Shown here: positions 6,571-15,546 of the stretch, one piece after another | Position numbering within the stretch: the first letter of the stretch is position 1 | Layout of the letters: each line of letters opens with the position of its first letter | From: Oxalicibacterium flavum | GTDB lineage: Bacteria > Pseudomonadota > Gammaproteobacteria > Burkholderiales > Burkholderiaceae_D | Direction of reading: 5' to 3' | DNA length: 64,000 nucleotides | NCBI RefSeq assembly: GCF_014635065.1 | Contig: NZ_BMCG01000002.1 | Coordinates: 434,001-498,000, forward strand | Notes under the pieces: generated by a model | The model's database searches: none | Told to the model about the DNA's origin: nothing | Seen by the model: the letters and a program-made list of their open reading frames with translations, nothing else | Made by a program: the position numbers and the translations under genes

Positions 6571-8034
6571 ATGAAGGAAAACCACGCCATCGCCCCCATT
6601 CACCCCGACTGGCTGCCCACCATACTGGAAGGTTCGTTCAGCGAAATCTACGTGGTGAACTGCGAGACCCTGCGCTTCGAATACGTCAATCCCGTCGCGG
6701 CCCGCAATCTGCAATACAGCCTGGCGGAACTGCAGTCCATGTCGCCGACCTGCATCGCGCCTGCACTGGTCTCGGCCACCTACCGTGAGTGGCTTGCCGC
6801 ACTTCACGAAGGCAACGAGCCGGTTTCGGTCAAGCTCGTGCATGCCCGCCGCGATGGCTCCTGTTACCCGATCGAAATACGCCTGTTCCATCTGGCGTCG
6901 CACAGCGGGCCGGTGGTCATCGCCATCGGCAACGACGTCAGCCTGCGCGACCGTTCGGACCAGGCCTTGCGCGCCAGCGAATCCCGCTTCGGCGCGATGG
7001 TGTCCAATACGCCGGGCCTCGTCTATCAGTTCTGTCTGGACAACGACGGCAATCCATCCTTCCCCTACCTGAGCGACGGCTGCGAAGCGCTGCTGGGCCT
7101 TCGCGCCGAGGTGCTGCACGCGGAACCGTCGCAGTTCTTCGCGCTGATCGTCGATGAGGATCGCCAGTCCTATCTCGACACCATGCATGCCTCGATGGCG
7201 CAGATGAGCAACTGGAACTGGGAGGGACGCATCCGCATCCGGGAATGGAACGATATCAAGTGGATCAACCTGCGCGCCATGCCACGTGCGCTCGAGGGCA
7301 ATGCCGTCCAGTGGGAAGGCATCATGACCAACATCACGACCGGCAAGCTCGAACAGGAAGAAATCATCCGCTCGCGCGCGCAACTGGCGGAACTTTCGGC
7401 GCATATCGATACCGTCAAGGAACAGGAACGCACCCGTATCTCGCGCGAGATCCACGACGATCTGGGCGGCAACCTGACGGCCATCAAGATGGCGCTCGCC
7501 CTGCTGACGCGCCGGCTTCCGGCCGACGACGGCAAGCTGAAGGAAAAAGCCGATTATGTCGAGCAACTGGTCGACCGCACGATCGAAACCGTCCACAGGA
7601 TCGCCGGCGACCTGCGTCCCGGCGTGCTCGATTTCGGGCTGGTCGCGGCCATCGACTGGCAGGCGCGGGAATTCGAGAAGCAATCGGGGCTCCCGTGTCG
7701 CTTCGTTTCCAACAAGACCGAGATCGACCTCGATCTCGACCATGCCACCGCCCTGTTCCGGATTTTTCAAGAGGCATTGACCAACATCGCCAAGCATGCG
7801 CAGGCCAGCAGGGTCGAGGTCACGCTCTCGCACGACGACCGGCACGTGCGGCTCGAAGTGGTGGACAACGGACGCGGCATCCAGGCCACCGATCAGGAGA
7901 AATCCAAGTCCTTCGGCATTCGCGGCATGGTGGAGCGTTCGATCGCGCTCGGCGGCAGCCTGTCGGTCAGCACCTCGCCGCGTGGCGGCACCATCGTCGC
8001 CATTCATGTCCCGTTACCGGCCTCCGCGAGGTGA
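6571..8034 (+). CDS. PAS-domain sensor histidine kinase (HisKA_3 / NarL-partner type)
   Basis: 487 residues from the ATG at 6571. Two PAS-like domains (about 12-125 and 130-255) precede a coiled DHp region with the HisKA_3 motif TRISREIHDDLGGNLT, phospho-acceptor H295. A HATPase domain follows (FRIFQEALTNIAKHA N-box, VVDNGRGI, and FGIRGMVERSIALGG). There are no transmembrane segments, so it is a soluble sensor, possibly binding a cofactor or ligand in PAS. An ATG at 6508 would add 21 residues; longer frames are excluded because they cross tRNA-Arg. The cognate regulator is encoded 100 bases downstream. Confidence 0.92.
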   Translation: MKENHAIAPIHPDWLPTILEGSFSEIYVVNCETLRFEYVNPVAARNLQYSLAELQSMSPTCIAPALVSATYREWLAALHEGNEPVSVKLVHARRDGSCYPIEIRLFHLASHSGPVVIAIGNDVSLRDRSDQALRASESRFGAMVSNTPGLVYQFCLDNDGNPSFPYLSDGCEALLGLRAEVLHAEPSQFFALIVDEDRQSYLDTMHASMAQMSNWNWEGRIRIREWNDIKWINLRAMPRALEGNAVQWEGIMTNITTGKLEQEEIIRSRAQLAELSAHIDTVKEQERTRISREIHDDLGGNLTAIKMALALLTRRLPADDGKLKEKADYVEQLVDRTIETVHRIAGDLRPGVLDFGLVAAIDWQAREFEKQSGLPCRFVSNKTEIDLDLDHATALFRIFQEALTNIAKHAQASRVEVTLSHDDRHVRLEVVDNGRGIQATDQEKSKSFGIRGMVERSIALGGSLSVSTSPRGGTIVAIHVPLPASAR

Positions 8035-8134
8035 CGCCTTGCGCAATCGGACATGCATCCGGTAAGCTAGCTTCACGTTTGACAAGACCTTTTCCGCTGT
8101 ACCCGGCGCCACGTAGTTTTGTTCCACCTGGTAA

Positions 8135-8782
8135 ATGACTAACAAGAATGCAATCAGGGTCCTGATCGCGGACGATCACGCCATCGTGCGCGAAGGATTG
8201 AAACAGATCCTGGCCGACACCCGCGACATCGTCGTTGCCGGACACGCCGAGAATGGCAGCGATGCCATTCATCTGGTACGGGACAAGGCTTGCGACGTGC
8301 TGCTGCTCGACATTTCCATGCCGGATCGCAACGGCATCGACGTGCTCAAGCAGTTGCGCAAGGAAATACCCAGGCTTGCCGTCCTGATGCTGTCCATGCA
8401 CCGCGAGGATCAGTACGCGATCCGCTCGCTCAAGGCCGGCGCCGCCGGTTACCTGAACAAGCAAAGCGCCCCGGCAGAACTCGTCAACGCCATCCGCCAG
8501 GTCGCCGGCGGCCGCAAGTACGTCAGCACCGCGCTGGCACAGGAACTTGCCAACCAGATCGGCGACGACCACGAGGCACCGCCGCATGAGGCACTCTCCG
8601 ACCGCGAATACCAGACCCTGGTCATGATCGCCTCCGGCAAGACCGTCGGCGACATCGCGGCCGAACTGCGGCTGTCGGTAAAAACCATCAGCATGTATCG
8701 CTCGCGCCTGTTGCAAAAAATGAAATTGCGGCACAACGCCGAACTCACGCATTACGCCATCAAGAACCGGCTCGTCGACTAA
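8135..8782 (+). CDS. NarL/FixJ-family response regulator
   Basis: 215 residues. The receiver domain (1-125) has the acidic pair IADDH, phospho-site D59 in LLLDISMP, the SMH switch position and the conserved lysine in YLNKQSAPAEL. The C-terminal LuxR-type helix-turn-helix (about 148-205) has LSDREYQTLVMIASGKTVGDIAAELRLS and VKTISMYRSRLLQKM, a UvrY/BvgA-like pattern. Partner of the PAS kinase just upstream. The 100-base gap contains a perfect 10-base palindrome, AAGCTAGCTT (8064-8073), that could be an operator. Its targets are unknown; the next genes are a diguanylate cyclase and flagellin. Confidence 0.93.
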   Translation: MTNKNAIRVLIADDHAIVREGLKQILADTRDIVVAGHAENGSDAIHLVRDKACDVLLLDISMPDRNGIDVLKQLRKEIPRLAVLMLSMHREDQYAIRSLKAGAAGYLNKQSAPAELVNAIRQVAGGRKYVSTALAQELANQIGDDHEAPPHEALSDREYQTLVMIASGKTVGDIAAELRLSVKTISMYRSRLLQKMKLRHNAELTHYAIKNRLVD

Positions 8783-8886
8783 GGCATCGGCGAACGTGCA
8801 GCCCTTCCTCGGTGTCAGGATTCATGCGCCAAACTGACATGCAATCCTGTCACTGATTGCCACATCAAGCATCTGCAGAATGGCAT

Positions 8887-10497
8887 ATGATGCGCACAAA
8901 GCCGTTCATCGGTGCCCCTATGCCAGCGTGCGTGCAAGTCATGCCAGACAAACCAGCCAAACCCGCCATCAATCCCGTCGATATCGCACGCGAAGCGTTC
9001 CGCCAACTGGCCATTCGCAAGGTCGCACCAACGCCCGATGCCTATCGCGACACCTACGACGAAATTGCCGGCTATGCCCGCGAAGCCACACCCGAACAGA
9101 TACTGGGCGAATTTGCCGCCACCCTGCTCAACAGTCCGGAAGGATTGGCGCCGATAGGCAAGGCGCTGCAACAGGCCGCCGCAACCCCTTACTGGCCCGA
9201 TTACGCCAAGGGATTGATGCAACTCGTCGATCAGTTGCGCCTGCAGCGCGATCGCGCCGCCTCCGGTGGCGGCACCTCCCTGCTCGACGACGATCCACAG
9301 TCGGCCATGCTGCGCGACCTGCTCATGCGCACGCTGACGCTTGCCGTCGCCTCGCTGCTGCAAGGAGTTCCCGCGCTCGCGCAGGAAGCCGAAACGCTGG
9401 GTCGCGCCATCAAGGACGCGCACAGCCAGCAGGCGCTGGAAGAAGCCTCCGGCAAGCTGCGACAACTGTGCTTCAAGATCGAGCTGAAAAGCGGCGACAT
9501 GGCCGAACAGCACGACCTGTTGATGCGCCTGTTCAAGCTGCTGCTGGAGAACGTCAGCAACCTGCTCGACGAGGATGCCTGGATACACGGGCAGATCGCC
9601 GCCGTTCAGCAATTGCTCGACGGCCCCATCGACGACATCGCCCTGCGCGACGTCATGCGCAGTCTCAAGGACGTCATTTACAAGCAGAGCGTGCTCAAGG
9701 GCAGCCTGGTCGAGGCAAGGGACTCGGTCAAGGACATGATGGAAACCTTCCTTGCCAGCCTTGGCGAGATCGCCAGCACTACCGACAACTACCATCGCAA
9801 GATTGCCGGCTACTCGGAACAGATCGAACAGACTGCCGACGCGCGGCAGGTCGGCCGCATACTCGACGAGGTCATGAAGGAAACGCGGTATACCCAGCAT
9901 GAAGCGCTGCGCTCGCGCGACGCCATTCTCGCTGCCCGCAAGACCGTCGCGGACGCCGAGGAACGCATCCGGACCCTCGAGAGCCAGTTGCAGGAAATGA
10001 GCGAACTGGTGCGTGAAGACCAGTTGACAGGCAGCCTCAACCGGCGCGGCCTGGAAGACGTGTTCGAACGCGAGATCGACCGGGCGCAACATGACCACGC
10101 CCCGCTGTGCATCGCCATGCTCGACCTCGACGATTTCAAGAAGATCAACGACAAGTACGGACACTCCGCTGGCGACGAAGCGCTGATCCACCTGGTGCGC
10201 GTGATCAAGGACACGCTGCGAACGATGGACGTCATCGCCCGTTTCGGCGGCGAGGAATTCCTGATCGTGCTACCCGAAACCGGCATCGCGGAAGCCGTGC
10301 AGACCGTTACCCGCCTGCAGCGCGAACTAACCAAGCAGATCTTCATGCACAATCACACGCGCCTGCTGATGACTTTCAGTGCCGGCCTCGCGCAGCGCCG
10401 CGACGGCGAAGACCGGGAGTCGCTGATCAAGCGTGCCGACATGGCGCTCTACGCCGCCAAGCGGGCCGGCAAGAATCGCGTGGTGACGGCCGACTGA
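8887..10497 (+). CDS. Diguanylate cyclase (GGDEF domain, with I-site)
   Basis: About 536 residues. The long N-terminal region (to ~375) is helical and unclassified, starting near NPVDIAREAFRQLA. A coiled-coil linker (AEERIRTLESQLQEMSELVREDQLTG) leads into a GGDEF domain that makes c-di-GMP from GTP. The active site reads RFGGEEFLIVLPE, and the inhibitory I-site RTMD lies five residues before it, so product inhibition is expected. No membrane segments, so it is cytosolic. The start is uncertain: ATG at 8887, 8890, 8920 or 8941 are all possible and none has a strong ribosome site; the TTG at 8857 is unlikely. It lies directly before flagellin. Confidence 0.9.
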   Translation: MMRTKPFIGAPMPACVQVMPDKPAKPAINPVDIAREAFRQLAIRKVAPTPDAYRDTYDEIAGYAREATPEQILGEFAATLLNSPEGLAPIGKALQQAAATPYWPDYAKGLMQLVDQLRLQRDRAASGGGTSLLDDDPQSAMLRDLLMRTLTLAVASLLQGVPALAQEAETLGRAIKDAHSQQALEEASGKLRQLCFKIELKSGDMAEQHDLLMRLFKLLLENVSNLLDEDAWIHGQIAAVQQLLDGPIDDIALRDVMRSLKDVIYKQSVLKGSLVEARDSVKDMMETFLASLGEIASTTDNYHRKIAGYSEQIEQTADARQVGRILDEVMKETRYTQHEALRSRDAILAARKTVADAEERIRTLESQLQEMSELVREDQLTGSLNRRGLEDVFEREIDRAQHDHAPLCIAMLDLDDFKKINDKYGHSAGDEALIHLVRVIKDTLRTMDVIARFGGEEFLIVLPETGIAEAVQTVTRLQRELTKQIFMHNHTRLLMTFSAGLAQRRDGEDRESLIKRADMALYAAKRAGKNRVVTAD

Positions 10498-10801
10498 CTG
10501 ATTGCGGGAGCTGCCTGCCCCCGCAGCATGCCATTCTGCAACCTCCCCATTCGCAAACAGACATCGCGCCGTCTCGCCGATCGCACCGCCTGCCGACGCG
10601 ATGTAACAATCCTTCACATTTCCCACTCTCCTCCTCGGTAACCGGTCGCGCTCGCTGGCGGGCGCCCCAATCGGCAGCTTCCGGCAAAACTTGAGGGTGA
10701 AATTAACGATATTTCTCTCTAAAAGCAGCAAAAAAGCCTTAAAGATTTTCCGGAAGGCAACCGTCAAAGGACTTATCTGGCTGCAGCAGTGCCGGGCGGG
10801 A

Positions 10802-10842
10802 CCGGAAAATTTAGTTTCCCTGCGACGCTAAACTTTTTCCGG
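10802..10842. repeat. Imperfect inverted repeat overlapping fliC promoter
   Basis: CCGGAAAATTTAG (10802-10814) is mirrored by CTAAACTTTTTCCGG (10828-10842) across a 13-base spacer. The right arm covers the -35 element of the sigma-28 promoter. It may be an operator or a hairpin in read-through RNA; this is inference. Confidence 0.4.
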
Positions 10843-10855
10843 GACCGTCCGATAA
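10829..10855 (+). promoter_or_regulatory. Sigma-28 (FliA) promoter of fliC
   Basis: TAAACTTT, 11 bases, TCCGATAA: this matches the flagellar sigma-28 consensus TAAAGTTT-N11-GCCGATAA at 14 of 16 positions with exact spacing. It lies 96 bases upstream of the flagellin start codon. Confidence 0.88.
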
Positions 10856-10951
10856 AACTTTCAAGGGCAGCCCGAACGCCTCGCAAGACGCAGACGGGCC
10901 AGTCGGAAAAATGCAGTCAGACCTCTATCGGCCTACCACAGGAGAAACACC

Positions 10952-12133
10952 ATGGCAGCAGTTATCAACACCAACATCCCGTCGCTGAATGCACAACGCA
11001 ATCTGACGACGTCGCAATCTTCGCTGGCAACGTCGTTGCAGCGTCTGTCCTCGGGTCTGCGCATCAACAGCGCGAAGGACGATGCTGCCGGCCTCGCCAT
11101 TTCCGAGCGTTTCAGCACCCAGATCCGCGGCCTGAACCAGGCTGTGCGCAATGCCAACGACGGCATCTCGCTGGCACAGACCGCTGAAGGCGCAATGGCC
11201 GAAATCGGCAACAACCTGCAGCGTATCCGCGAACTGTCGGTGCAAGCCGCCAACGCAACCAACTCCACGACCGACCGCGCCGCTCTGGACGCAGAGGTCA
11301 AGCAACTGCGCTCGGAAATCGACCGCGTTGCCAACCAGACCAACTTCAACGGCACCAAGCTGCTGGACGGCAGCTTCTCCGGCGCCCTGTTCCAGGTCGG
11401 CGCCGACGCTGGCCAGACCATCGGCATCAACAGCATCGTCAATGCTCAATCGTCGTCGATCGGCAACACCGTGTTTGCTGCCAACGTTGAAGGCGGCGGC
11501 ACCATTTCGGCCAGCGGCCTGACCGTTACCGACGGCAAAATCTCGCTGACCGGCGGCACGATCAACAGCATCGAGATCGACGACGTCGAACTGGATGCCA
11601 GCGCCTCCGACGCAGAAGCCGTTTCCGCTCTGCAAAGCGCCATCAACGCCAAGATGGACCAGACCGGCGTATATGCAAAAGTCAATGCCGCCGGTACCGG
11701 CCTCGACCTGATCGCGATCAAGGGCGACACGGATATCACCACGACCGGCTTCGACGAAGCTGACTTCGGTGCCGACGTTGAAATCGATCTGGACGATACT
11801 ACTACCTTCACGCGTGCACATGCCCAGGATCTCGACATCACCACCGTCGAAGGCGCACAGCGCGCACTGTCGATCGTCGACAATGCACTGACCAGCGTCA
11901 GCTCCTCGCGTGCAGAGATGGGTGCGATCCAGAACCGCTTCACCTCGGTGGTCGCCAACCTGCAAACCGCGTCGGAAAACCTGAGCGCCTCGCGTAGCCG
12001 CATCCTGGATGCCGACTTCGCAGCGGAAACGGCCAACCTGACCCGCGGCCAGATCCTGCAACAAGCCGGTACCGCCATGCTGGCACAGGCGAACTCGCTG
12101 CCGAACGGCGTGCTCGCGCTGCTGCAAGGCTGA
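10952..12133 (+). CDS. fliC: Flagellin FliC
   Basis: 393 residues, the filament subunit exported through the flagellar type III apparatus. The conserved D0/D1 N-terminus ([37 protein letters not shown]) and C-terminus ([27 protein letters not shown]) are complete. The variable middle (about 150-290) is short, acidic and rich in Thr, Gly and Asp. AGGAGA precedes the ATG by 9 bases. It is transcribed from the sigma-28 promoter at 10829 and followed by a strong terminator. A single flagellin gene is visible in the window. Confidence 0.98.
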   Translation: MAAVINTNIPSLNAQRNLTTSQSSLATSLQRLSSGLRINSAKDDAAGLAISERFSTQIRGLNQAVRNANDGISLAQTAEGAMAEIGNNLQRIRELSVQAANATNSTTDRAALDAEVKQLRSEIDRVANQTNFNGTKLLDGSFSGALFQVGADAGQTIGINSIVNAQSSSIGNTVFAANVEGGGTISASGLTVTDGKISLTGGTINSIEIDDVELDASASDAEAVSALQSAINAKMDQTGVYAKVNAAGTGLDLIAIKGDTDITTTGFDEADFGADVEIDLDDTTTFTRAHAQDLDITTVEGAQRALSIVDNALTSVSSSRAEMGAIQNRFTSVVANLQTASENLSASRSRILDADFAAETANLTRGQILQQAGTAMLAQANSLPNGVLALLQG

Positions 12134-12156
12134 TCGCAGGCAGCTCTGTGATCCAG

Positions 12157-12193
12157 GCAAATCCCCGGCGGCAGGTTGGCGCCGGGGATTTGT
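12157..12193 (+). terminator. Rho-independent terminator after fliC
   Basis: AAATCCCCGGCG (12159-12170) pairs with CGCCGGGGATTT (12180-12191) across a 9-base loop. The T run is short. It would separate the high-level fliC message from flaG-fliD. Confidence 0.7.
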
Positions 12194-12210
12194 CACGATA
12201 GGAGAACATC

Positions 12211-12576
12211 ATGGAAATAAGTCAAATCGGTGCCGCCGGCAACTGGGCAGATACGCAAAGCGTCGCGCACACGGGATCGCACAGAAGCGATGCAAGGCCC
12301 GCCACGCCCGTCATCACCTCGACCGCCGTTCGGCAGCCGGCTCAAGCATCGGCGCAGATGCCAACGCAGGAAGCATTGCAAAGCATTAACAAAACCCTGC
12401 AATCCATGTCGTCCCGCCTGCAGTTCTCGCTGGACGAGGAAAGCAATCGCACCATCGTGAAAGTCGTCGACCGGGAAACCGACCAGGTTATCCGTCAGAT
12501 TCCGACCGAAGAAGCCATCGAAATTTCCAAGGCGCTCGACAAGCTGCAGGGTCTGCTGATCCACGCGCAGGCTTGA
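12211..12576 (+). CDS. flaG: FlaG family protein
   Basis: 121 residues. The disordered first half is Gln/Ala-rich. The second half carries the FlaG domain: LQFSLDEESNRTIVKVVDRETDQVIRQIP followed by EEAIEISKALDKLQGLL. FlaG proteins affect filament length and are found between flagellin and fliD, exactly as here. ATAGGAGAACATC before the ATG is a good ribosome site. The precise molecular role of FlaG is still uncertain in the family. Confidence 0.9.
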   Translation: MEISQIGAAGNWADTQSVAHTGSHRSDARPATPVITSTAVRQPAQASAQMPTQEALQSINKTLQSMSSRLQFSLDEESNRTIVKVVDRETDQVIRQIPTEEAIEISKALDKLQGLLIHAQA

Positions 12577-12668
12577 TCATCGAACAAAGCGGTAAATACC
12601 CCTCTTACCCTCGGCTTGGCGTTTCCCGCCCTCCTATATATTGTGGGCAATCTTGACAGGAGAAGTTC

Positions 12669-14693
12669 GTGGCCATCACATCGTCAACAGGCCTTGCATC
12701 CGGCATCGACATAGAAACCACCATCAGCAAGCTGATGTCGGTTGAACAGAAGCCGCTGATCGCGCTCGCGCAAAAGGAAGCCGCCTACCAGGCCAAGCTG
12801 TCCGCCTACGGCACGCTCAGCAGCGCAGTCAGCACGTTTCAGACCGCCATGGCGAACCTGGGCAAGGCATCGACCTTCGAATCCCTGAAAACCACGGTAG
12901 CCGACACCGCCATTTTCGGCGCCAAGGCCAGCGCCAGTGCCATCGCCGGCACCTATCAGGTCAACGTCACCCAGCTGGCGCAGGCGCAAACCCTCTCGAC
13001 CACCGGCCAGACCAGCAAGACGGCTTCCATCGGTAGCGGCGCGACCACCACCATTTCGTTCCAGTTCGGCACCATCAGCGGCGGCACGCTGACCGACGGC
13101 GTCTATTCGGGCGCAACCTTCACGCAGGATGCCGAGCAGGCGACCGGCTCGATCACGATCGACAGCTCCAACAATTCGCTGCAGGGCATTCGCGACGCGA
13201 TCAATGCCGCCAACATCGGCGTCACTGCAACCCTGGTATCCGACGGCAGCGCCAATCCGGACAAGCTGGTGCTGACCTCGACCAAGACCGGCGAAACCTC
13301 GAGCATGAAGATCACGGTCGACGGCGACGCCGCGCTGCAGAACCTGCTCGAATACGATCCGACCGGCACGCAGAACCTGGTGCAGCACAACGCAGCGCAG
13401 AATACCCAGTTGACGGTCAATGGCATGGCCATCAGCAGCGCCACCAACACCATTTCGGAAGCGATTCAGGGCGTGACCATCGACGCGCTCAAGATTGGCC
13501 AGAGCAGCCTGACGATCGTCAAGGACACCTCCGCCGTCGAAACCGGCGTCAACAACTTCGTCAAGGCCTACAACGAACTCAATACCGCGCTGGCCACGCT
13601 GACCGGCTACAACGCCGAAACCAAGACCGGCGGCGCCCTGCTCGGCGACGCGACGGCACGCACCATCCAGGAACAGGTGCGCAAGATGCTGACCGGCTCG
13701 CTCGAGGGCCTGAGCAACACCACGATGTCGCTGTCGAAAATCGGCGTCGCCTTCCAGAAGGATGGCTCGCTGGCGGTTGACTCCGCCAAGCTGACCAAGG
13801 CCATCAGCGAGAACTACGGCGATATCGCGGGACTCTTTGCGACAGTAGGCAAGGCCACCGACAGCCTGGTCAATTTCACCGGTTCCAGCAACGCGACCAA
13901 GGCCGGCAGCTACGACATCGTCGTCACCCGCCTCGCGACCCAGGCATCGCTGACCGGCACGGTCAACCTGAGCGCCGGAAACACCACGATTGCGCCGAAC
14001 ACCGCGATCAGCTTTTCCATCGACGGAGTGACCGCCAAGGTAACGCTGACCGAAGGCACATACACGGGCAAGCAGCTTGCCGCCATGCTCCAGTCTGCGA
14101 TCAACGGCACGGCTGCCTTCAAGTCGGCCGACGTTGCCGTCACGGCAACCATCGACGGCAACGGCAACCTCAGCCTGGTCTCCGACCGCTATGGTTCGGC
14201 CTCCAAAATATCGGTCGGCTCATCGACCGGGACCTCGGCTGCCACCTTCCTCGGTACGGCCAGAACCGGCACCGACGGCGTGGATGTGGCCGGCACCATC
14301 GGCGGCAGGACGGCGACGGGTTCCGGCCAGTCCCTGACCGGCGCCACCGGTACCGATGTCGAAGGACTGAAGCTCGAGATCGTCGGCGGCGCCATCGGCG
14401 CGCGCGGCCGCATCGATTTTTCACAGGGTTACGCGGACCGTCTCAACAAGCTGGCCGAGAGCTTCACCAGCACTGATGGACTGATCGCCAGCCGCACCAC
14501 CGGCATCAATGCTTCGATCAAGGATCTGGGCAAGCAGTCGGACGCGATCGAAACGCGCCTAACGAGCATCGAAGCACGCTATCGCGCGCAATTCACGGCG
14601 CTGGAAGTCATGATCTCGAACATGAACTCGACCAGCACTTTCCTGTCGCAACAGCTGGCGCAGATATCCAGCCTGTCTTCATCCAAGAAATAA
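12669..14693 (+). CDS. fliD: Flagellar filament cap FliD (hook-associated protein 2)
   Basis: Caps the filament tip and directs flagellin folding. 674 residues, much longer than the ~470 of enteric FliD. The N-terminal D0 motif SSTGLASGIDIETTISKLM and the C-terminal coiled coil (ETRLTSIEARYRAQFTALE, MNSTSTFLSQQL) are typical. Two flagellin_IN-like segments occur, near residues 94-110 (GTYQVNVTQLAQAQ) and 412-430 (GSYDIVVTRLATQAS), so the surface region seems expanded by an inserted domain. The start is GTG at 12669 with AGGAG upstream; no ATG is better placed. fliS and fliT follow closely. Confidence 0.96.
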   Translation: MAITSSTGLASGIDIETTISKLMSVEQKPLIALAQKEAAYQAKLSAYGTLSSAVSTFQTAMANLGKASTFESLKTTVADTAIFGAKASASAIAGTYQVNVTQLAQAQTLSTTGQTSKTASIGSGATTTISFQFGTISGGTLTDGVYSGATFTQDAEQATGSITIDSSNNSLQGIRDAINAANIGVTATLVSDGSANPDKLVLTSTKTGETSSMKITVDGDAALQNLLEYDPTGTQNLVQHNAAQNTQLTVNGMAISSATNTISEAIQGVTIDALKIGQSSLTIVKDTSAVETGVNNFVKAYNELNTALATLTGYNAETKTGGALLGDATARTIQEQVRKMLTGSLEGLSNTTMSLSKIGVAFQKDGSLAVDSAKLTKAISENYGDIAGLFATVGKATDSLVNFTGSSNATKAGSYDIVVTRLATQASLTGTVNLSAGNTTIAPNTAISFSIDGVTAKVTLTEGTYTGKQLAAMLQSAINGTAAFKSADVAVTATIDGNGNLSLVSDRYGSASKISVGSSTGTSAATFLGTARTGTDGVDVAGTIGGRTATGSGQSLTGATGTDVEGLKLEIVGGAIGARGRIDFSQGYADRLNKLAESFTSTDGLIASRTTGINASIKDLGKQSDAIETRLTSIEARYRAQFTALEVMISNMNSTSTFLSQQLAQISSLSSSKK

Positions 14694-14716
14694 CAGATCA
14701 ATCCGAGGAGAAACGC

Positions 14717-15205
14717 ATGTTTGGAACCCCGCGCAGCGGCGCCAATGCCTACGCCAAGGTCGGCATGGAAACCGGCGTTATCGCCGCCAATCCGCACAAG
14801 CTGATCGTGATGCTGTTCGAAGGCGCGCAGGTTGCGCTGAACAACGCGCTGCAATGCATGCAGGCCGGCAAGGTGGCCGAAAAAGGCAAGGCCATTTCCA
14901 AGGCCATCTCGATCATCGACAACGGCCTGCGCGCGAGCCTCGACAAGAATGCCGGCGGCGAGATCGCGGCCAATCTGGATTCGCTGTACGAATACATGAG
15001 CGCGCGCCTGCTGCAGGCCAATCTGAACAACCAGCCGGAGCTGATCCAGGAAGTGCTCGCGCTGCTGCAGGACATCAAGGGCGCATGGGAAGAGATTTCC
15101 CCGCAGGCCGATGCGCAGGCATCGGCTGCCGTACCGCCACAGGCTGCAGCCGCCTCGTCCTACGATGCACTGGCCCCACATATGCCTCGCTTAATGAAAG
15201 CCTGA
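14717..15205 (+). CDS. fliS: Flagellin export chaperone FliS
   Basis: 162 residues. It binds the C-terminal D0 helix of flagellin, prevents premature polymerisation and escorts it to the export gate. The motifs GANAYAKVGMETGV, ANPHKLIVMLFEGA, KAISIIDNGLRASLD and DSLYEYMSARLLQANL are those of the FliS helical bundle. The Ala/Gln-rich tail after residue ~135 is longer than in enteric FliS. GAGGAG precedes the ATG. It is followed after 3 bases by fliT. Confidence 0.95.
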   Translation: MFGTPRSGANAYAKVGMETGVIAANPHKLIVMLFEGAQVALNNALQCMQAGKVAEKGKAISKAISIIDNGLRASLDKNAGGEIAANLDSLYEYMSARLLQANLNNQPELIQEVLALLQDIKGAWEEISPQADAQASAAVPPQAAAASSYDALAPHMPRLMKA

Positions 15206-15208
15206 CCG

Positions 15209-15541
15209 ATGAACGAACAAGAAGTCATCCACCTGTACGAAAACGTCGCCAGCATCACGCAACAGATGCTCACGGCGGCACGCGAGGGCGACTGGGATCG
15301 TCTGGCTGCACTGGAAACACGCTGCTCCGACCAGGTCAACATCCTGAAGAGCGGTGAACCGCCACTGCCGCTGACGGGCGCTTCGCGCGAGCGCAAGGTC
15401 GAGATCATCAAGAAAATCCTCGCCGACGATCGCGAGATTCGCAATCTGACCCAGCCGTGGATGGAACAGCTCACGCGCCTGATCAACAGCACGGGCACCG
15501 AACGCAGGCTCAACCAGGCCTACGGCGCCCGCTCGATGTAA
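15209..15541 (+). CDS. fliT: Flagellar chaperone FliT
   Basis: 110 residues, all helical, beginning MNEQEVIHLYENVASITQQM and including REGDWDRLAALETRC, the FliT signature region. In enterics FliT escorts the cap protein FliD and, when free, inhibits FlhDC. It starts 3 bases after fliS and is followed after 5 bases by a FliK-like gene, so translation is likely coupled along the operon. Confidence 0.88.
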   Translation: MNEQEVIHLYENVASITQQMLTAAREGDWDRLAALETRCSDQVNILKSGEPPLPLTGASRERKVEIIKKILADDREIRNLTQPWMEQLTRLINSTGTERRLNQAYGARSM

Positions 15542-15546
15542 GCTGA

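Larger units (their letters stand above)
10498..10951. other. Long upstream region of fliC (454 bases), no gene
   Basis: No coding sequence is supported. It contains the sigma-28 promoter at 10829-10855, an overlapping imperfect dyad (10802-10842), and an A-rich stretch around 10690-10770 with a small GCCTT/AAGGC hairpin. The untranslated leader from the promoter to the flagellin start is about 90 bases. Confidence 0.6.
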
